From assembly GCA_041746635.1 (NCBI GenBank), contig JBGTGQ010000012.1, positions 1-43,973 on the forward strand: a stretch of 43,973 bases of DNA. The letters are read 5' to 3'. The DNA comes from CAMASH01 sp041746635 (lineage in GTDB: Bacteria > Verrucomicrobiota > Verrucomicrobiia > Chthoniobacterales > Terrimicrobiaceae). The translations under genes and the position numbers were made by a program. Within the stretch, counting starts at the first letter, position 1; each line of letters starts with the position of its first letter. Shown in pieces: positions 16,079 to 23,268 of the stretch. The notes beneath the pieces are model-generated. The model worked only from the letters and a program-made list of their open reading frames with translations, was not told the origin of the DNA and ran no database searches.

Positions 16079-16175
16079 GAATTCCGGGCAAGCGATTGCG
16101 TATTTCGGCGCAAGGCCAAGGTGACCCACCGTTTCAGGGTAGATGACGCAACCAGTCCTTCTGGCATTTTTAAGA

Positions 16176-16206
16176 TTGAGCGTTGGGCGTTGAAAGTTGA
16201 GCGTTG
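16176..16206. repeat. Short direct repeat upstream of proB
   Basis: TTGAGCGTTG occurs at 16176-16185 and again at 16197-16206, with a partial GCGTTGAAAG copy between. The pair ends 10 bp before the proB start. It could be a dispersed repeat or a protein-binding site; I cannot tell which. Confidence 0.4.
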
Positions 16207-16215
16207 CGGATCCCT

Positions 16216-16980
16216 ATGCGCATCGTTCTTAAATTTGGCACTGGCATTCTTTCCCGTTCGGCTGGGCGCGCGCTGGATGGCGCGCAATTCCGCCGCCTTG
16301 CCGCGGAGGTTTCCGCGCTGGTGAAGGCGGGACATTCCTGCGTGATCGTCAGTAGCGCGGCCATCGCGGCGGGGGTGCATACCCTCGGCCTCGACCGCCG
16401 GCCGGAGGATCTGCCGGGCAAACAGGCTTGCGCCGCCGCCGGACAACCCGAGCTGATGCGGGTCTATGCCACGTCGTTTCGACGTCATGGGCTGAACGTG
16501 GCGCAGCTTTTGCTCACGCATGAGGACATCGACAGCCGCACGCGCCGCCAAAATGCCCGCAACACGCTGGACCGCCTGCTGGCCGCGGGCACGGTGGTGC
16601 CCATCATCAACGAGAACGATTCCGTGGCAACAGAGGAGGTGCGTTTCGGCGATAACGACCGGCTTTCGGCCGAGGTCGCGCTGCTGGTGCAGGCAAAAAT
16701 TTTGTTGCTCCTGACCAGTTCGGACGGCCTGACGGACAAGGCCGGCAAACGCATCCCGGTGGTGAAAAACATCGCGGACGCCTTCCGCCATGTCCGCCCG
16801 GAAAAAGGCGAGATGTCGGTCGGGGGCATGAAGACGAAGCTGGAATCGGTGCGGATCGCGCTGAATGCTGGCATCCGCGCGGTGATTCTCGACGGGAGGA
16901 CCAAAGGCCACATAGCGGTGGCGGCGGCTTTCAAGGATACCGGAACGCGATTCACGGTTTCCAAGTCGGGCAAGGTATAA
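16216..16980 (+). CDS. proB: Glutamate 5-kinase (short form, no PUA domain)
   Basis: This 254-residue enzyme phosphorylates glutamate with ATP in the first step of proline synthesis. MRIVLKFGTGIL opens the amino-acid-kinase fold. SSAAIAAGVHTLGL, QLLLTHEDI, PIINENDSV, FGDNDRLSAEVA, LLLTSSDGL and GGMKTKLESVRIAL follow in family order, with substrate- and ATP-contacting residues preserved. It ends right after the kinase domain, so it lacks the C-terminal PUA domain of the E. coli enzyme; short forms are known. ATG at 16216 precedes the first strand. It heads a same-strand run of five genes, but proA is not in the window. Confidence 0.92.
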   Translation: MRIVLKFGTGILSRSAGRALDGAQFRRLAAEVSALVKAGHSCVIVSSAAIAAGVHTLGLDRRPEDLPGKQACAAAGQPELMRVYATSFRRHGLNVAQLLLTHEDIDSRTRRQNARNTLDRLLAAGTVVPIINENDSVATEEVRFGDNDRLSAEVALLVQAKILLLLTSSDGLTDKAGKRIPVVKNIADAFRHVRPEKGEMSVGGMKTKLESVRIALNAGIRAVILDGRTKGHIAVAAAFKDTGTRFTVSKSGKV

Positions 16981-16998
16981 TATTCTCGCCCCCTACCC

Positions 16999-17859
16999 AT
17001 GTTGACCCGCATCACCGCCATCGCCCGCAACACCTTCACGGATCTGGTCCGGCAGAAGGTTTTTTACATCTTGCTCGTCTTCGCCCTTTGCGCCATCGGC
17101 AGCTCGGTTTTCATGGCCCAGCTCCGGGTGGATGCGCAGTTCCAAATGATCAAGGATGTGTGTCTCGGCGCGATGTCGATCTTCACCTCGTTGCTCGCCA
17201 TCCTGGCCACGGCAAATTTCCTGCCGAAGGACATCGAGGAGCGCACGATTTACACCTTGCTTTCCAAGCCCGTGCCGCGTTTCGCCTATCTGCTGGGCAA
17301 GCTGGGCGGGATCATTGTGTTGCTGTTTCTGTTCACCCTGCTGATGGCTTTTGTCTTCGCCACCGTGTTGTGGCTGAGGGAGCAGACGGCGCTCGCGCAG
17401 ATCCGCACGGAGTTCGCGTCGGCCCCGGCGGAGGAGGTGCAGCAGGCGATGAAAGCCGTCACGGACGCCACCTTCAACATCAACCTCGTTCCGGGCATTC
17501 TCATCATCTTCATCAAGGCGGTGTTACTGGCGGCGTTGACGCTGCTGATCTCGACTTTTGCCAGTTCGGCGCTCTTCACCGTGATGATCGCGGCGGCGAT
17601 TTATTTCATCGGCCATCTTCAGGCCACCGCGCGCGAGGCCTGGCTGAATGGGGTGGATCCCCAGTGGTGGACCCGCATTCTCGTCGCGATCGTGTCCCTC
17701 CTTTTTCCCGACCTGCAGGCGTTTAATCTGGCCGATGACATGATCGCGGGCGCGGCCATTCCGTGGAATGTCTTTCTCGAAACGTTCGCCTTGGGCTGGA
17801 CTTATGTCGCGGTGTATTTCGCCCTCGCGGCCTTTGTTTTCTCCGGACGCGAACTATGA
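16999..17859 (+). CDS. ABC-2-type transporter permease
   Basis: This is a 286-residue integral membrane protein with about six hydrophobic helices and the N-terminal RITAIARNTFTDLVRQKVFYILLVF typical of ABC-2 permeases. KDIEERTIYTLLSKPVPRFAYLLGK is the conserved cytoplasmic segment of this family (ExxxGTl...lllskPvsR type). A periplasmic loop lies between about 120 and 155. No ATPase partner is encoded next to it, so either it pairs with an ATPase elsewhere or it acts in a complex with the following gene. Its stop overlaps the next ATG (ATGA), indicating coupling. Confidence 0.82.
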   Translation: MLTRITAIARNTFTDLVRQKVFYILLVFALCAIGSSVFMAQLRVDAQFQMIKDVCLGAMSIFTSLLAILATANFLPKDIEERTIYTLLSKPVPRFAYLLGKLGGIIVLLFLFTLLMAFVFATVLWLREQTALAQIRTEFASAPAEEVQQAMKAVTDATFNINLVPGILIIFIKAVLLAALTLLISTFASSALFTVMIAAAIYFIGHLQATAREAWLNGVDPQWWTRILVAIVSLLFPDLQAFNLADDMIAGAAIPWNVFLETFALGWTYVAVYFALAAFVFSGREL

Positions 17860-18614
17860 TCCGCAAGGCCATCGCGATCCTGCTGCTGGCGGTTTTCGGC
17901 GCGACGTTGATGCCGTTTCAAAAAAACCTGGATGCCACCCAGAAAGCGGCGGGCCTGCGTAAACCAGCCCTCGATCTGGACATGCGCGAACGCCTCGGAC
18001 AGATGGGGTTCCTCGCGGCCTTGAGCGGGTTCCGTTCGCCGCTGGCCGCGTATCTGTGGATCGAGGCCCACAATGCCTGGGAACGCACGGAATGGGGACG
18101 CATGGCCGGCCTCTTCGATACCGTGACCACGCTGCAACCGCGCTCGATGCATTATTGGGACATGGCGGGATGGCATATGGCCTGGAACGCCAGCGTGGCG
18201 GCCATCGACGACAAGACCCAACCCAGCGAAGCCCTGCGCATTCGCAATCAGCGTCAGTATTTCAAACTCGGCCGCGACTACCTCGAACGTGGCATCAAGA
18301 ACAACCCCGACAGTTATTTTCTCAAGGAGCGCCTGGCCGTGCTGCTGCGCGACAAAATGGGGGACCATTGCGCCGCGGCCGAAGCTTTTTGGCAGGCGTC
18401 CCAATCCGCCGACTCGCCGCCCTACATCGCGCGCTTCGCCGGGTACGAGATGGCGAAATGCGCCGGGCTTGAACAAGAGGCCTACGATCTGTTGAAAACA
18501 CTTTACGACAAGGGCCCGGAAGAACGAAAACCCAGTCTCATCTCGACTCTCAAGGAATTGGAAAAGAAACTGGATGTTCCGCCGCAACAAAGAATAACTT
18601 CCCCGCACCCTTAA
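17856..18614 (+). CDS. Hypothetical TPR-like, membrane-anchored protein
   Basis: This 252-residue protein was not matched to a named family. An N-terminal hydrophobic segment (MIRKAIAILLLAVFGATLMPF) acts as signal anchor. The remainder is helical, with TPR-like segments such as YLWIEAHNAWERTEWGRMAGLFDTVTTLQP, YLERGIKNNPDSYFLKERLAVLL and AAAEAFWQAS. It overlaps the ABC-2 permease by ATGA, so the two are probably made in step and may form one membrane complex. ATG at 17856 is preferred because it creates the overlap and opens directly on the hydrophobic segment. Confidence 0.7.
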   Translation: MIRKAIAILLLAVFGATLMPFQKNLDATQKAAGLRKPALDLDMRERLGQMGFLAALSGFRSPLAAYLWIEAHNAWERTEWGRMAGLFDTVTTLQPRSMHYWDMAGWHMAWNASVAAIDDKTQPSEALRIRNQRQYFKLGRDYLERGIKNNPDSYFLKERLAVLLRDKMGDHCAAAEAFWQASQSADSPPYIARFAGYEMAKCAGLEQEAYDLLKTLYDKGPEERKPSLISTLKELEKKLDVPPQQRITSPHP

Positions 18615-18637
18615 AGGTTCACCTTTCTCTTCCCCAA

Positions 18638-19360
18638 ATGCGCTTTGCAATCTTCGGCGATATTCACGCCAATCTTCATGCTCTTGATGCCGTCATGGCC
18701 GACGCCAGGGAACAAGCCTGCACCCACTACGTCTGCATGGGCGATGTGGTCGGCTACAACGCCTTCCCCAAGGAGTGCATCGACATCGTGCGCAAACTGG
18801 AATGCCCGGTGGTCAAGGGCAACCACGACGAACAGGCTTCGATGCTGGGCGACCAGGAAGGCTTCAATCCCCTGGCCGAGGAGGCGATGAATTGGACACG
18901 AGAGCGAATCTCCACCGAGGATAAGGAATGGCTGCGCTCGTTGCGCCTGCAACGCCAGGTGCGCGATTTCACCATCGTCCACGCCACTCTCGATACCCCG
19001 CACAAGTGGGGCTACGTTTTCAACCAGCTCGATGCCGCGGCCAGCTTCAGCTACCAGCACACTGCCGTGTGTTTCATCGGCCACACCCATTCGCCCAAGG
19101 CCTACGTGCGCGACGGCAGTGTGCGCACAATTCCCCTCGACGTGCTGGTTCTGCAAAAAGGCAAACGCTATCTCATCAATGTCGGCAGCGTCGGCCAGCC
19201 GCGCGACGGCGACTGGCGCTCCGCCTACTGCATCTACGATACCAACACCAGCGAACTGCAACTGCGCCGCGTCGAATACGACCTGCCCGCCGCGCAAACG
19301 GCGATCATCGAGTCCGGCCTGCCGCGCAAACTCGCCGAGCGCCTTTCGGTCGGGCGCTAA
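18638..19360 (+). CDS. Calcineurin-like metallophosphoesterase
   Basis: This 240-residue cytoplasmic phosphoesterase has the full metal-binding motif series: GDIHANLHAL (7-16), GDVVGYNAFP, GNHDEQAS, an isolated His in VHATLD, and GHTHSP. It closes with INVGSVGQPRDGD, common to the YfcE/diadenosine-tetraphosphatase-like branch. Likely substrates are nucleotides or phosphodiesters, not determinable here. Its TAA stop is followed in the same reading frame, after four codons, by the glycosyltransferase coding region, which has no standard start. Confidence 0.88.
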   Translation: MRFAIFGDIHANLHALDAVMADAREQACTHYVCMGDVVGYNAFPKECIDIVRKLECPVVKGNHDEQASMLGDQEGFNPLAEEAMNWTRERISTEDKEWLRSLRLQRQVRDFTIVHATLDTPHKWGYVFNQLDAAASFSYQHTAVCFIGHTHSPKAYVRDGSVRTIPLDVLVLQKGKRYLINVGSVGQPRDGDWRSAYCIYDTNTSELQLRRVEYDLPAAQTAIIESGLPRKLAERLSVGR

Positions 19361-19372
19361 TTTTTCGTACCA

Positions 19373-20347
19373 CTGAACACGCTGCTGCTCATCAAGCCGG
19401 GTTCGTTCGGTGACATCATCCACGCCCTGCCTTGCGTGGCCGCGATTAAAAACTTTCAGCCGCAAACAAAAATCACCTGGCTGGTGGATGAGCGCTGGCA
19501 ACCCCTGCTCGCGGGTCATCCCGCCATTGACGAAATCGTCGTTTTTCCCCGGCAGAAATTTCACGGCGTGTTCGGCAAACTGCGCTCCATTCCCTGGGCT
19601 CTCGAGCTCGGGGACATGCGCCCCGACGTTGCCCTCGATTTGCAAGGGCTCTTGCGCAGCGCGCTGATGGCGAGATGCAGCGGCGCGGCCCGCACCGTGG
19701 GCCTGGCCGACGCCCGCGAAGGAGCCCGTTGGTTTTATCAACAAGTAACTCCCGTGCAGCCCGGCGAACATTCCGTGCGCCGCTACCTGCGCACGCTGGA
19801 AACGCTGGGGCTGCCCAAAGTCGAACACCCGGAATTCTTTTTGCCCCCCGGAACTCCGCCCGCCCACGCCCTCCCCGAAAATCCTTTCGTGCTGCTCCAC
19901 CCCTTCGCGCGCGGAAGCGGAAAATCCCTTTCGCCAAGCCAGGTGGTCGAACTATGCCGGGCTCTGCAACCGCTCCCCATCGTGCTGGCCGGCATGGGCG
20001 AAATGCCAAGGGTCCTCACGGAAAACACGGTCAATTTGCTGAACCGCACGTCCATTGAGCATATCATCTGGCTCATCCGCGCCGCCGCCTTCGTCGTGAG
20101 CGTGGACAGCGGCCCCATGCACATTGCCGCGGCGGTTAATCCACGCCTGCTGTCGATTCACACGTGGAGCGATCCGCGTCTGGTCGGTCCGTATAGTGAA
20201 AACGCCTGGATCTGGCAGGGCGGGGAAATTCGCCGGCAAAAATTAGCCAGCGAACAAATCCCCAAGCCCCGCCTGCCGGCGGATGGAGACATCGCCCTCA
20301 TCGCGCAGAAGGTGCGGGATGAAATGGGAGGGCGAACCTCCGCGTGA
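19373..20347 (+). CDS. Glycosyltransferase family 9 (heptosyltransferase-like), apparent CTG start
   Basis: The conserved domain begins NTLLLIKPGSFGDIIHALPCVAAI, the GT9 signature in which GDI(I/V)H contacts the acceptor and KP(G/S) opens the first strand. Later VVSVDSGPMHIAAAVN and LLSIHTWSDPRLVGPY contain the nucleotide-sugar-binding DSGPMH. GT9 enzymes add heptose to the lipopolysaccharide core. The N-terminal motif lies upstream of the first standard start (GTG at 19436). In-frame CTG codons at 19373, 19382 and 19385 are the only candidates after the TAA at 19358-19360. From CTG 19373 the protein has 324 residues. The last codons lie in a repeat element. Confidence 0.8.
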   Translation: MNTLLLIKPGSFGDIIHALPCVAAIKNFQPQTKITWLVDERWQPLLAGHPAIDEIVVFPRQKFHGVFGKLRSIPWALELGDMRPDVALDLQGLLRSALMARCSGAARTVGLADAREGARWFYQQVTPVQPGEHSVRRYLRTLETLGLPKVEHPEFFLPPGTPPAHALPENPFVLLHPFARGSGKSLSPSQVVELCRALQPLPIVLAGMGEMPRVLTENTVNLLNRTSIEHIIWLIRAAAFVVSVDSGPMHIAAAVNPRLLSIHTWSDPRLVGPYSENAWIWQGGEIRRQKLASEQIPKPRLPADGDIALIAQKVRDEMGGRTSA

Positions 20348-20425
20348 GCTCATTTTTCCACGGCTCCGGCGGAGCGTTGATTCGCCTTTCGGCTCAGATC
20401 TTCGCTTCGCTGCGGTTGCCCTCCC
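20326..20425. repeat. About 100-bp inverted-repeat element between convergent genes
   Basis: The left end GGGAGGGCGAACC (20326-20338) and the reverse complement of the right end (20414-20425) match except for one missing base. The element supplies the last codons and stop of the GT9 gene and ends just before the malate dehydrogenase stop (20430). Internal GGCTCCGGCGGAGC-like palindromes could fold. A related sequence, GGTAGGGCGAGCGTCCCGCC, lies at 23082-23101 after the DUF151 gene. It may serve as a transcription boundary for the converging genes. Confidence 0.5.
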
Positions 20426-20429
20426 GGGT

Positions 20430-21413
20430 TTACCCCAGCATCTCCGCCACCATCGCGCGCTCGTCCACGAGTTCCTTGTTCGTGGCCGCGATCTTGGATT
20501 TGGCAAAATCATCCATGGCATGACCCGTGATGATTTCGTAGCTGCCGGGAGCCGTCGTGCGCACTGGCAGGCCCGCCCACACTTCGGGATCGAAGCCGTA
20601 CGCCCCGCCCGATTTCACCGCCACGGAATGAATCGCTCCCACCGTGACCAGATCGTGCACATGATCGGTCAGCGCGCTGGCCGCGGAAGCCGCTGACGAT
20701 GCACCCCGCGCCGCGATGATGGCCGCGCCGCGTTTGCCCACAATGTCGCAGAAGGCCCCTTGCAGCCAGGCCTCATCGTTAATCACTTGCGCGGCTGGCT
20801 TTCCCCCGATGGTTGCCTGGGCGAAGGCCGGAAACATGCTCGGGCTGTGGTTGCCGTAGATAAAAATATCCTTCACCTCCGTCGTCTGCGCGCCGGCCCT
20901 TTTTGCCAGTTGGGTCTGGGCGCGGTTTTGATCCAAACGCACCATGGCCGTAAACCGATCCGGCGTGAGACGCTTCGCCTTGCTCGCGGCGATCATGCAA
21001 TTCGTGTTGGCGGGGTTTCCCACCACGGCCACGCGCGCATCGTCCGCCGCCACTTCATCGATCACCTTTCCCTGGGCGGTAAAAATCTTCCCGTTGTCCT
21101 TGAGCAATTCAGCCCGTTCCATGCCCGGCCCACGCGGCTTGGCTCCGATGAGCAGGCACCAGTCGGCATCGCGAAAACCCACGACCGGATCGTCCGTCAA
21201 AACGATCCCCTGCAGCAACGGAAACGCGCAGTCGTCCAACTCCATGGCCACCCCTTCCAGCGCCTTCATCGCTTTCTCCACCGGAGCCTCGATGAGTTGC
21301 AAGATCACGGGCTGATCCGGACCAAACATCGCCCCGGAGGCGATGCGGGGCAAAAGGGCATATCCGATCTGACCGGCGGAACCGGTCACGGCAACTTTGA
21401 TGGGAGCTTTCAT
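20430..21413 (-). CDS. mdh: Malate dehydrogenase
   Basis: This 327-residue cytoplasmic enzyme interconverts malate and oxaloacetate with NAD(H). KVAVTGSAGQIGYALLPRIA is the cofactor-binding loop of the cytosolic-type malate dehydrogenases (TGAAGQIG). GAKPRGPGMERAELL is the mobile active-site loop with substrate-binding Arg; VVGNPANTNC, RLDQNRAQTQLA and the catalytic His in GNHSPSM follow. Length and order fit the family. It is transcribed away from HU with a strong hairpin terminator between, so it must have its own promoter in 21414-21473. Confidence 0.93.
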   Translation of the reverse strand: MKAPIKVAVTGSAGQIGYALLPRIASGAMFGPDQPVILQLIEAPVEKAMKALEGVAMELDDCAFPLLQGIVLTDDPVVGFRDADWCLLIGAKPRGPGMERAELLKDNGKIFTAQGKVIDEVAADDARVAVVGNPANTNCMIAASKAKRLTPDRFTAMVRLDQNRAQTQLAKRAGAQTTEVKDIFIYGNHSPSMFPAFAQATIGGKPAAQVINDEAWLQGAFCDIVGKRGAAIIAARGASSAASAASALTDHVHDLVTVGAIHSVAVKSGGAYGFDPEVWAGLPVRTTAPGSYEIITGHAMDDFAKSKIAATNKELVDERAMVAEMLG

Positions 21414-21473
21414 AAGAGCGGAAACGTTGCGCCCACGAGGGGATCAGCCCAAGCAAAAAAGCTCTGAAAATGA

Positions 21474-21510
21474 GAAAACCCGGTTTGCCGCGAAAGCAAA
21501 ACGGGTTTTC
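21474..21510 (-). terminator. Rho-independent terminator of the HU gene (palindromic)
   Basis: A 14-bp stem with one mismatch (AAAACCCGGTTTGC against GCAAAACGGGTTTT) surrounds the loop CGCGAAA. The stem ends in T runs, and on the minus strand it lies 21 bp after the HU stop. It separates HU from mdh on the same strand. Confidence 0.8.
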
Positions 21511-21531
21511 TCGGTGTTGGGGGGGAAATCC

Positions 21532-21801
21532 CTACACGATCTCCTTGAAAGATTTTCCGGCGGCGAATTTGACGGTTTTGGAAGCCTTGATTTTGATTTT
21601 TTCCCCGGTCTTGGGATTCACCCCGATGCGGGCCTTGCGGCTCGCCACCTTGAAAGTGCCAAAGCCAATGAGCTGGACGTTCTTGGTTTTTTTGACCCCG
21701 GCCTTGATGCCGTCAATCACGGCGTTCACCGCGCGCTCCGCGTCGGCTTTGCTGGTTCCGAGAGTTTTTTGCACTGCGACGATGAGTTCAACTTTGTTCA
21801 T
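21532..21801 (-). CDS. HU-family DNA-binding protein
   Basis: This is an 89-residue histone-like protein that bends and compacts DNA as a dimer. MNKVELIVAVQKTLGTSKADAERAVNAVIDGI forms the helical dimer body. GFGTFKVASRKARIGVNPKTGEKIKI is the saddle and arm, with the Pro-containing RxGxNPxTGE tip that intercalates in DNA, and the C-terminal helix is AAGKSFKEIV. It is full length and canonical. It is monocistronic with its own terminator. A 58-bp palindromic repeat lies in its upstream region. Confidence 0.95.
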   Translation of the reverse strand: MNKVELIVAVQKTLGTSKADAERAVNAVIDGIKAGVKKTKNVQLIGFGTFKVASRKARIGVNPKTGEKIKIKASKTVKFAAGKSFKEIV

Positions 21802-21895
21802 GATATGGCGAGAAACTTGAGTTTTTTAAGGTGTGGCGATGAGAGATATGCTGTGAGAGCCGTTGGTGTCAACACCGCAAAGCGGGGAATCCAAC

Positions 21896-21953
21896 GTTGG
21901 AGTCCAGCCTTTAGGCTGCTCCGCAAGGTACACGCTAAAGCGTGAACTCCAAC
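21896..21953. repeat. 58-bp palindromic dispersed repeat, copy 1
   Basis: The outer arms GTTGGAGT/ACTCCAAC pair, and each half has an inner hairpin (CAGCCTTTAGGCTG and CACGCTAAAGCGTG). The reverse complement of 26042-26099 matches it at 55 of 58 positions. It lies in the divergent gap between HU and the carbonic-anhydrase-like gene. Confidence 0.8.
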
Positions 21954-22055
21954 ATCCGGGCGGCGTCCGTAACTTACCCATCATGCACCATCCTTCGGAA
22001 AAATCGCCGGACAACCACTGTTGCCGCACGCTTCGGGGAAGGCTATGTTGCCGCC

Positions 22056-22601
22056 ATGACTTTCGAGGAACAGATCGCAACCTATCTCGGACGTTCGCCG
22101 CGTCTGGCCTCCTCCGCCTACATCGCGCCGGGAGTCTTTCTGGCCGGCGATGTAACGGTGGGAGAAAACGCCAGCATCTGGCCGGGATGTTCGCTCCGGG
22201 GCGACATCGCCTCCATTGTCATCGGCGCGAACTCCAACATCCAGGATGGCTCTGTCGTTCACGTGGCGGATAATCTCCCCGCCATCATCGGCGAATGGGT
22301 CACCGTCGGCCACAAGGCCATCGTCCACGCCTGCGAGATCGGCAATGAAGTGCTCATCGGCATGGGCGCGATTATTCTCGACGGCGCGAAGATCGGCGAC
22401 CGCTGCATCATCGGCGCGAATGCCACCGTCACCATGCACACGGAAATTCCGCCGGGCTCCCTTGTGTTGGGCTCTCCCGCAAAAATCAAAAAAGCGCTCA
22501 GCCCCGGAGAGCAAGCCGGCATCCGCGTCTGGGCCGAGCGATACGTCACCGTCTCGCGCGCTTATTTGAAACGCCAACCGCCAGCTGTCATCACATTATG
22601 A
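22056..22601 (+). CDS. Gamma-carbonic anhydrase family protein (left-handed beta-helix)
   Basis: This 181-residue protein has hexapeptide repeats forming a left-handed beta-helix, e.g. VFLAGDVTVGENASIWPG, VIGANSNIQDGSVVH and AIILDGAKIGDRCIIGANATV. The three zinc-ligand histidines of gamma-carbonic anhydrases are in place at about 69 (SVVH), 86 (VGH) and 91 (IVH). Relatives such as YrdA bind metal but often show little CO2-hydration activity, so the reaction is uncertain. ATG at 22056 is used; the upstream in-frame ATG lies near the repeat element. Its stop overlaps the DUF151 start by 4 bp (22598-22601). Confidence 0.88.
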   Translation: MTFEEQIATYLGRSPRLASSAYIAPGVFLAGDVTVGENASIWPGCSLRGDIASIVIGANSNIQDGSVVHVADNLPAIIGEWVTVGHKAIVHACEIGNEVLIGMGAIILDGAKIGDRCIIGANATVTMHTEIPPGSLVLGSPAKIKKALSPGEQAGIRVWAERYVTVSRAYLKRQPPAVITL

Positions 22602-23074
22602 GCAAGCCCGTGATCCCCATCCATGTCCGGGCCCTCATTCCGACCAACGCCGGCGTCGCCGTCTTCGTGGGCAACGAGGAGAAAATCTTCGTCATCTACG
22701 TGGACCCCAGCGTGGGCAGTGCCATCAACATGTTCCTCAGCGGCGCGAGCAAGGAACGCCCCCTGACCCACGACCTCATGGCTCTCGTTCTTGCTGCGGT
22801 CGGCGCGAAAGTCGAACGCGTCATCATCAACGATCTCAAGAGCGGCACCTATTTCGGACGCCTCATCATCACCGCCGAAAACGAACTCCAGCAGAAAAAA
22901 ATCATCGAACTCGACGCGCGCCCCAGCGATTGCATCGCCCTGGCCACCCAGCAAAAAGCCCCCATCTACGTGAGCCACGAGGTCTGGGAGGAAGTCGAGG
23001 ACATGTCCGACGTCCTAGAAACCATGCAGCGGCAGCAAAACGAGCGCCCTCCCAGCGAAGACGAAGGATCGTAA
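22598..23074 (+). CDS. DUF151 (bifunctional nuclease family) protein
   Basis: This 158-residue protein belongs to the DUF151 family. Segments VFVGNEEKIFVIYVDPSVGSAI, RPLTHDLMALVLAAVGAKVERVIINDLKSGTYFGRLII and ELDARPSDCIALATQQKAPIYVSHEVW are diagnostic. Relatives have been described as bifunctional (DNase/RNase) nucleases in plants, but the bacterial role is unclear. The acidic C-terminus (about 125-158) is probably flexible. It overlaps the preceding gene by ATGA. Confidence 0.9.
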   Translation: MSKPVIPIHVRALIPTNAGVAVFVGNEEKIFVIYVDPSVGSAINMFLSGASKERPLTHDLMALVLAAVGAKVERVIINDLKSGTYFGRLIITAENELQQKKIIELDARPSDCIALATQQKAPIYVSHEVWEEVEDMSDVLETMQRQQNERPPSEDEGS

Positions 23075-23106
23075 GTCCCGGGTAGGGCGAGCGTCCCGCC
23101 TGCCGT

Positions 23107-23125
23107 GTTCCGCATCCTGCGGAAC
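23107..23125. repeat. Perfect small hairpin after the DUF151 gene
   Basis: GTTCCGCA-TCC-TGCGGAAC forms an 8-bp stem with a 3-base loop, 33 bp after the DUF151 stop. No T-run follows directly, so it is more likely a REP-like repeat or RNA stabiliser than a full terminator. Confidence 0.55.
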
Positions 23126-23140
23126 AACATTCCCTTAAGA

Positions 23141-23267
23141 GGGCGTCTAAAAAGTCGTTTTTTACCGCGGATTACGCGGAGGGAACGGATAAAATGCTCT
23201 TTTTTTCATCCGCCAAATCCGTTTCATCCGCGATTAATTTCCTCTTTTTTTGATTTTTTAGACACCC
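23141..23267. mobile_element. MITE-like element with terminal inverted repeats
   Basis: This is a non-coding 127-bp element. The left end GGGCGTCTAAAAAGTC and the reverse complement of the right end GGGTGTCTAAAAAATC agree at 14 of 16 positions. The interior is AT-rich with GCGGAT/ATCCGC motifs in both orientations and is itself partly palindromic. It abuts the stop codon of the VWA gene (23269). No target duplication could be defined. Confidence 0.6.
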
Positions 23268-23268
23268 C

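Noticed and set aside
15822..16124. Plus-strand 100-codon frame in the gap before proB
   Set aside because: It has no recognisable domain and is antisense to the PIN-toxin remnant.
18611..19900. Minus-strand frame of 429 codons opposite the phosphoesterase and GT9 genes
   Set aside because: It crosses two real genes antisense and shows no motif.
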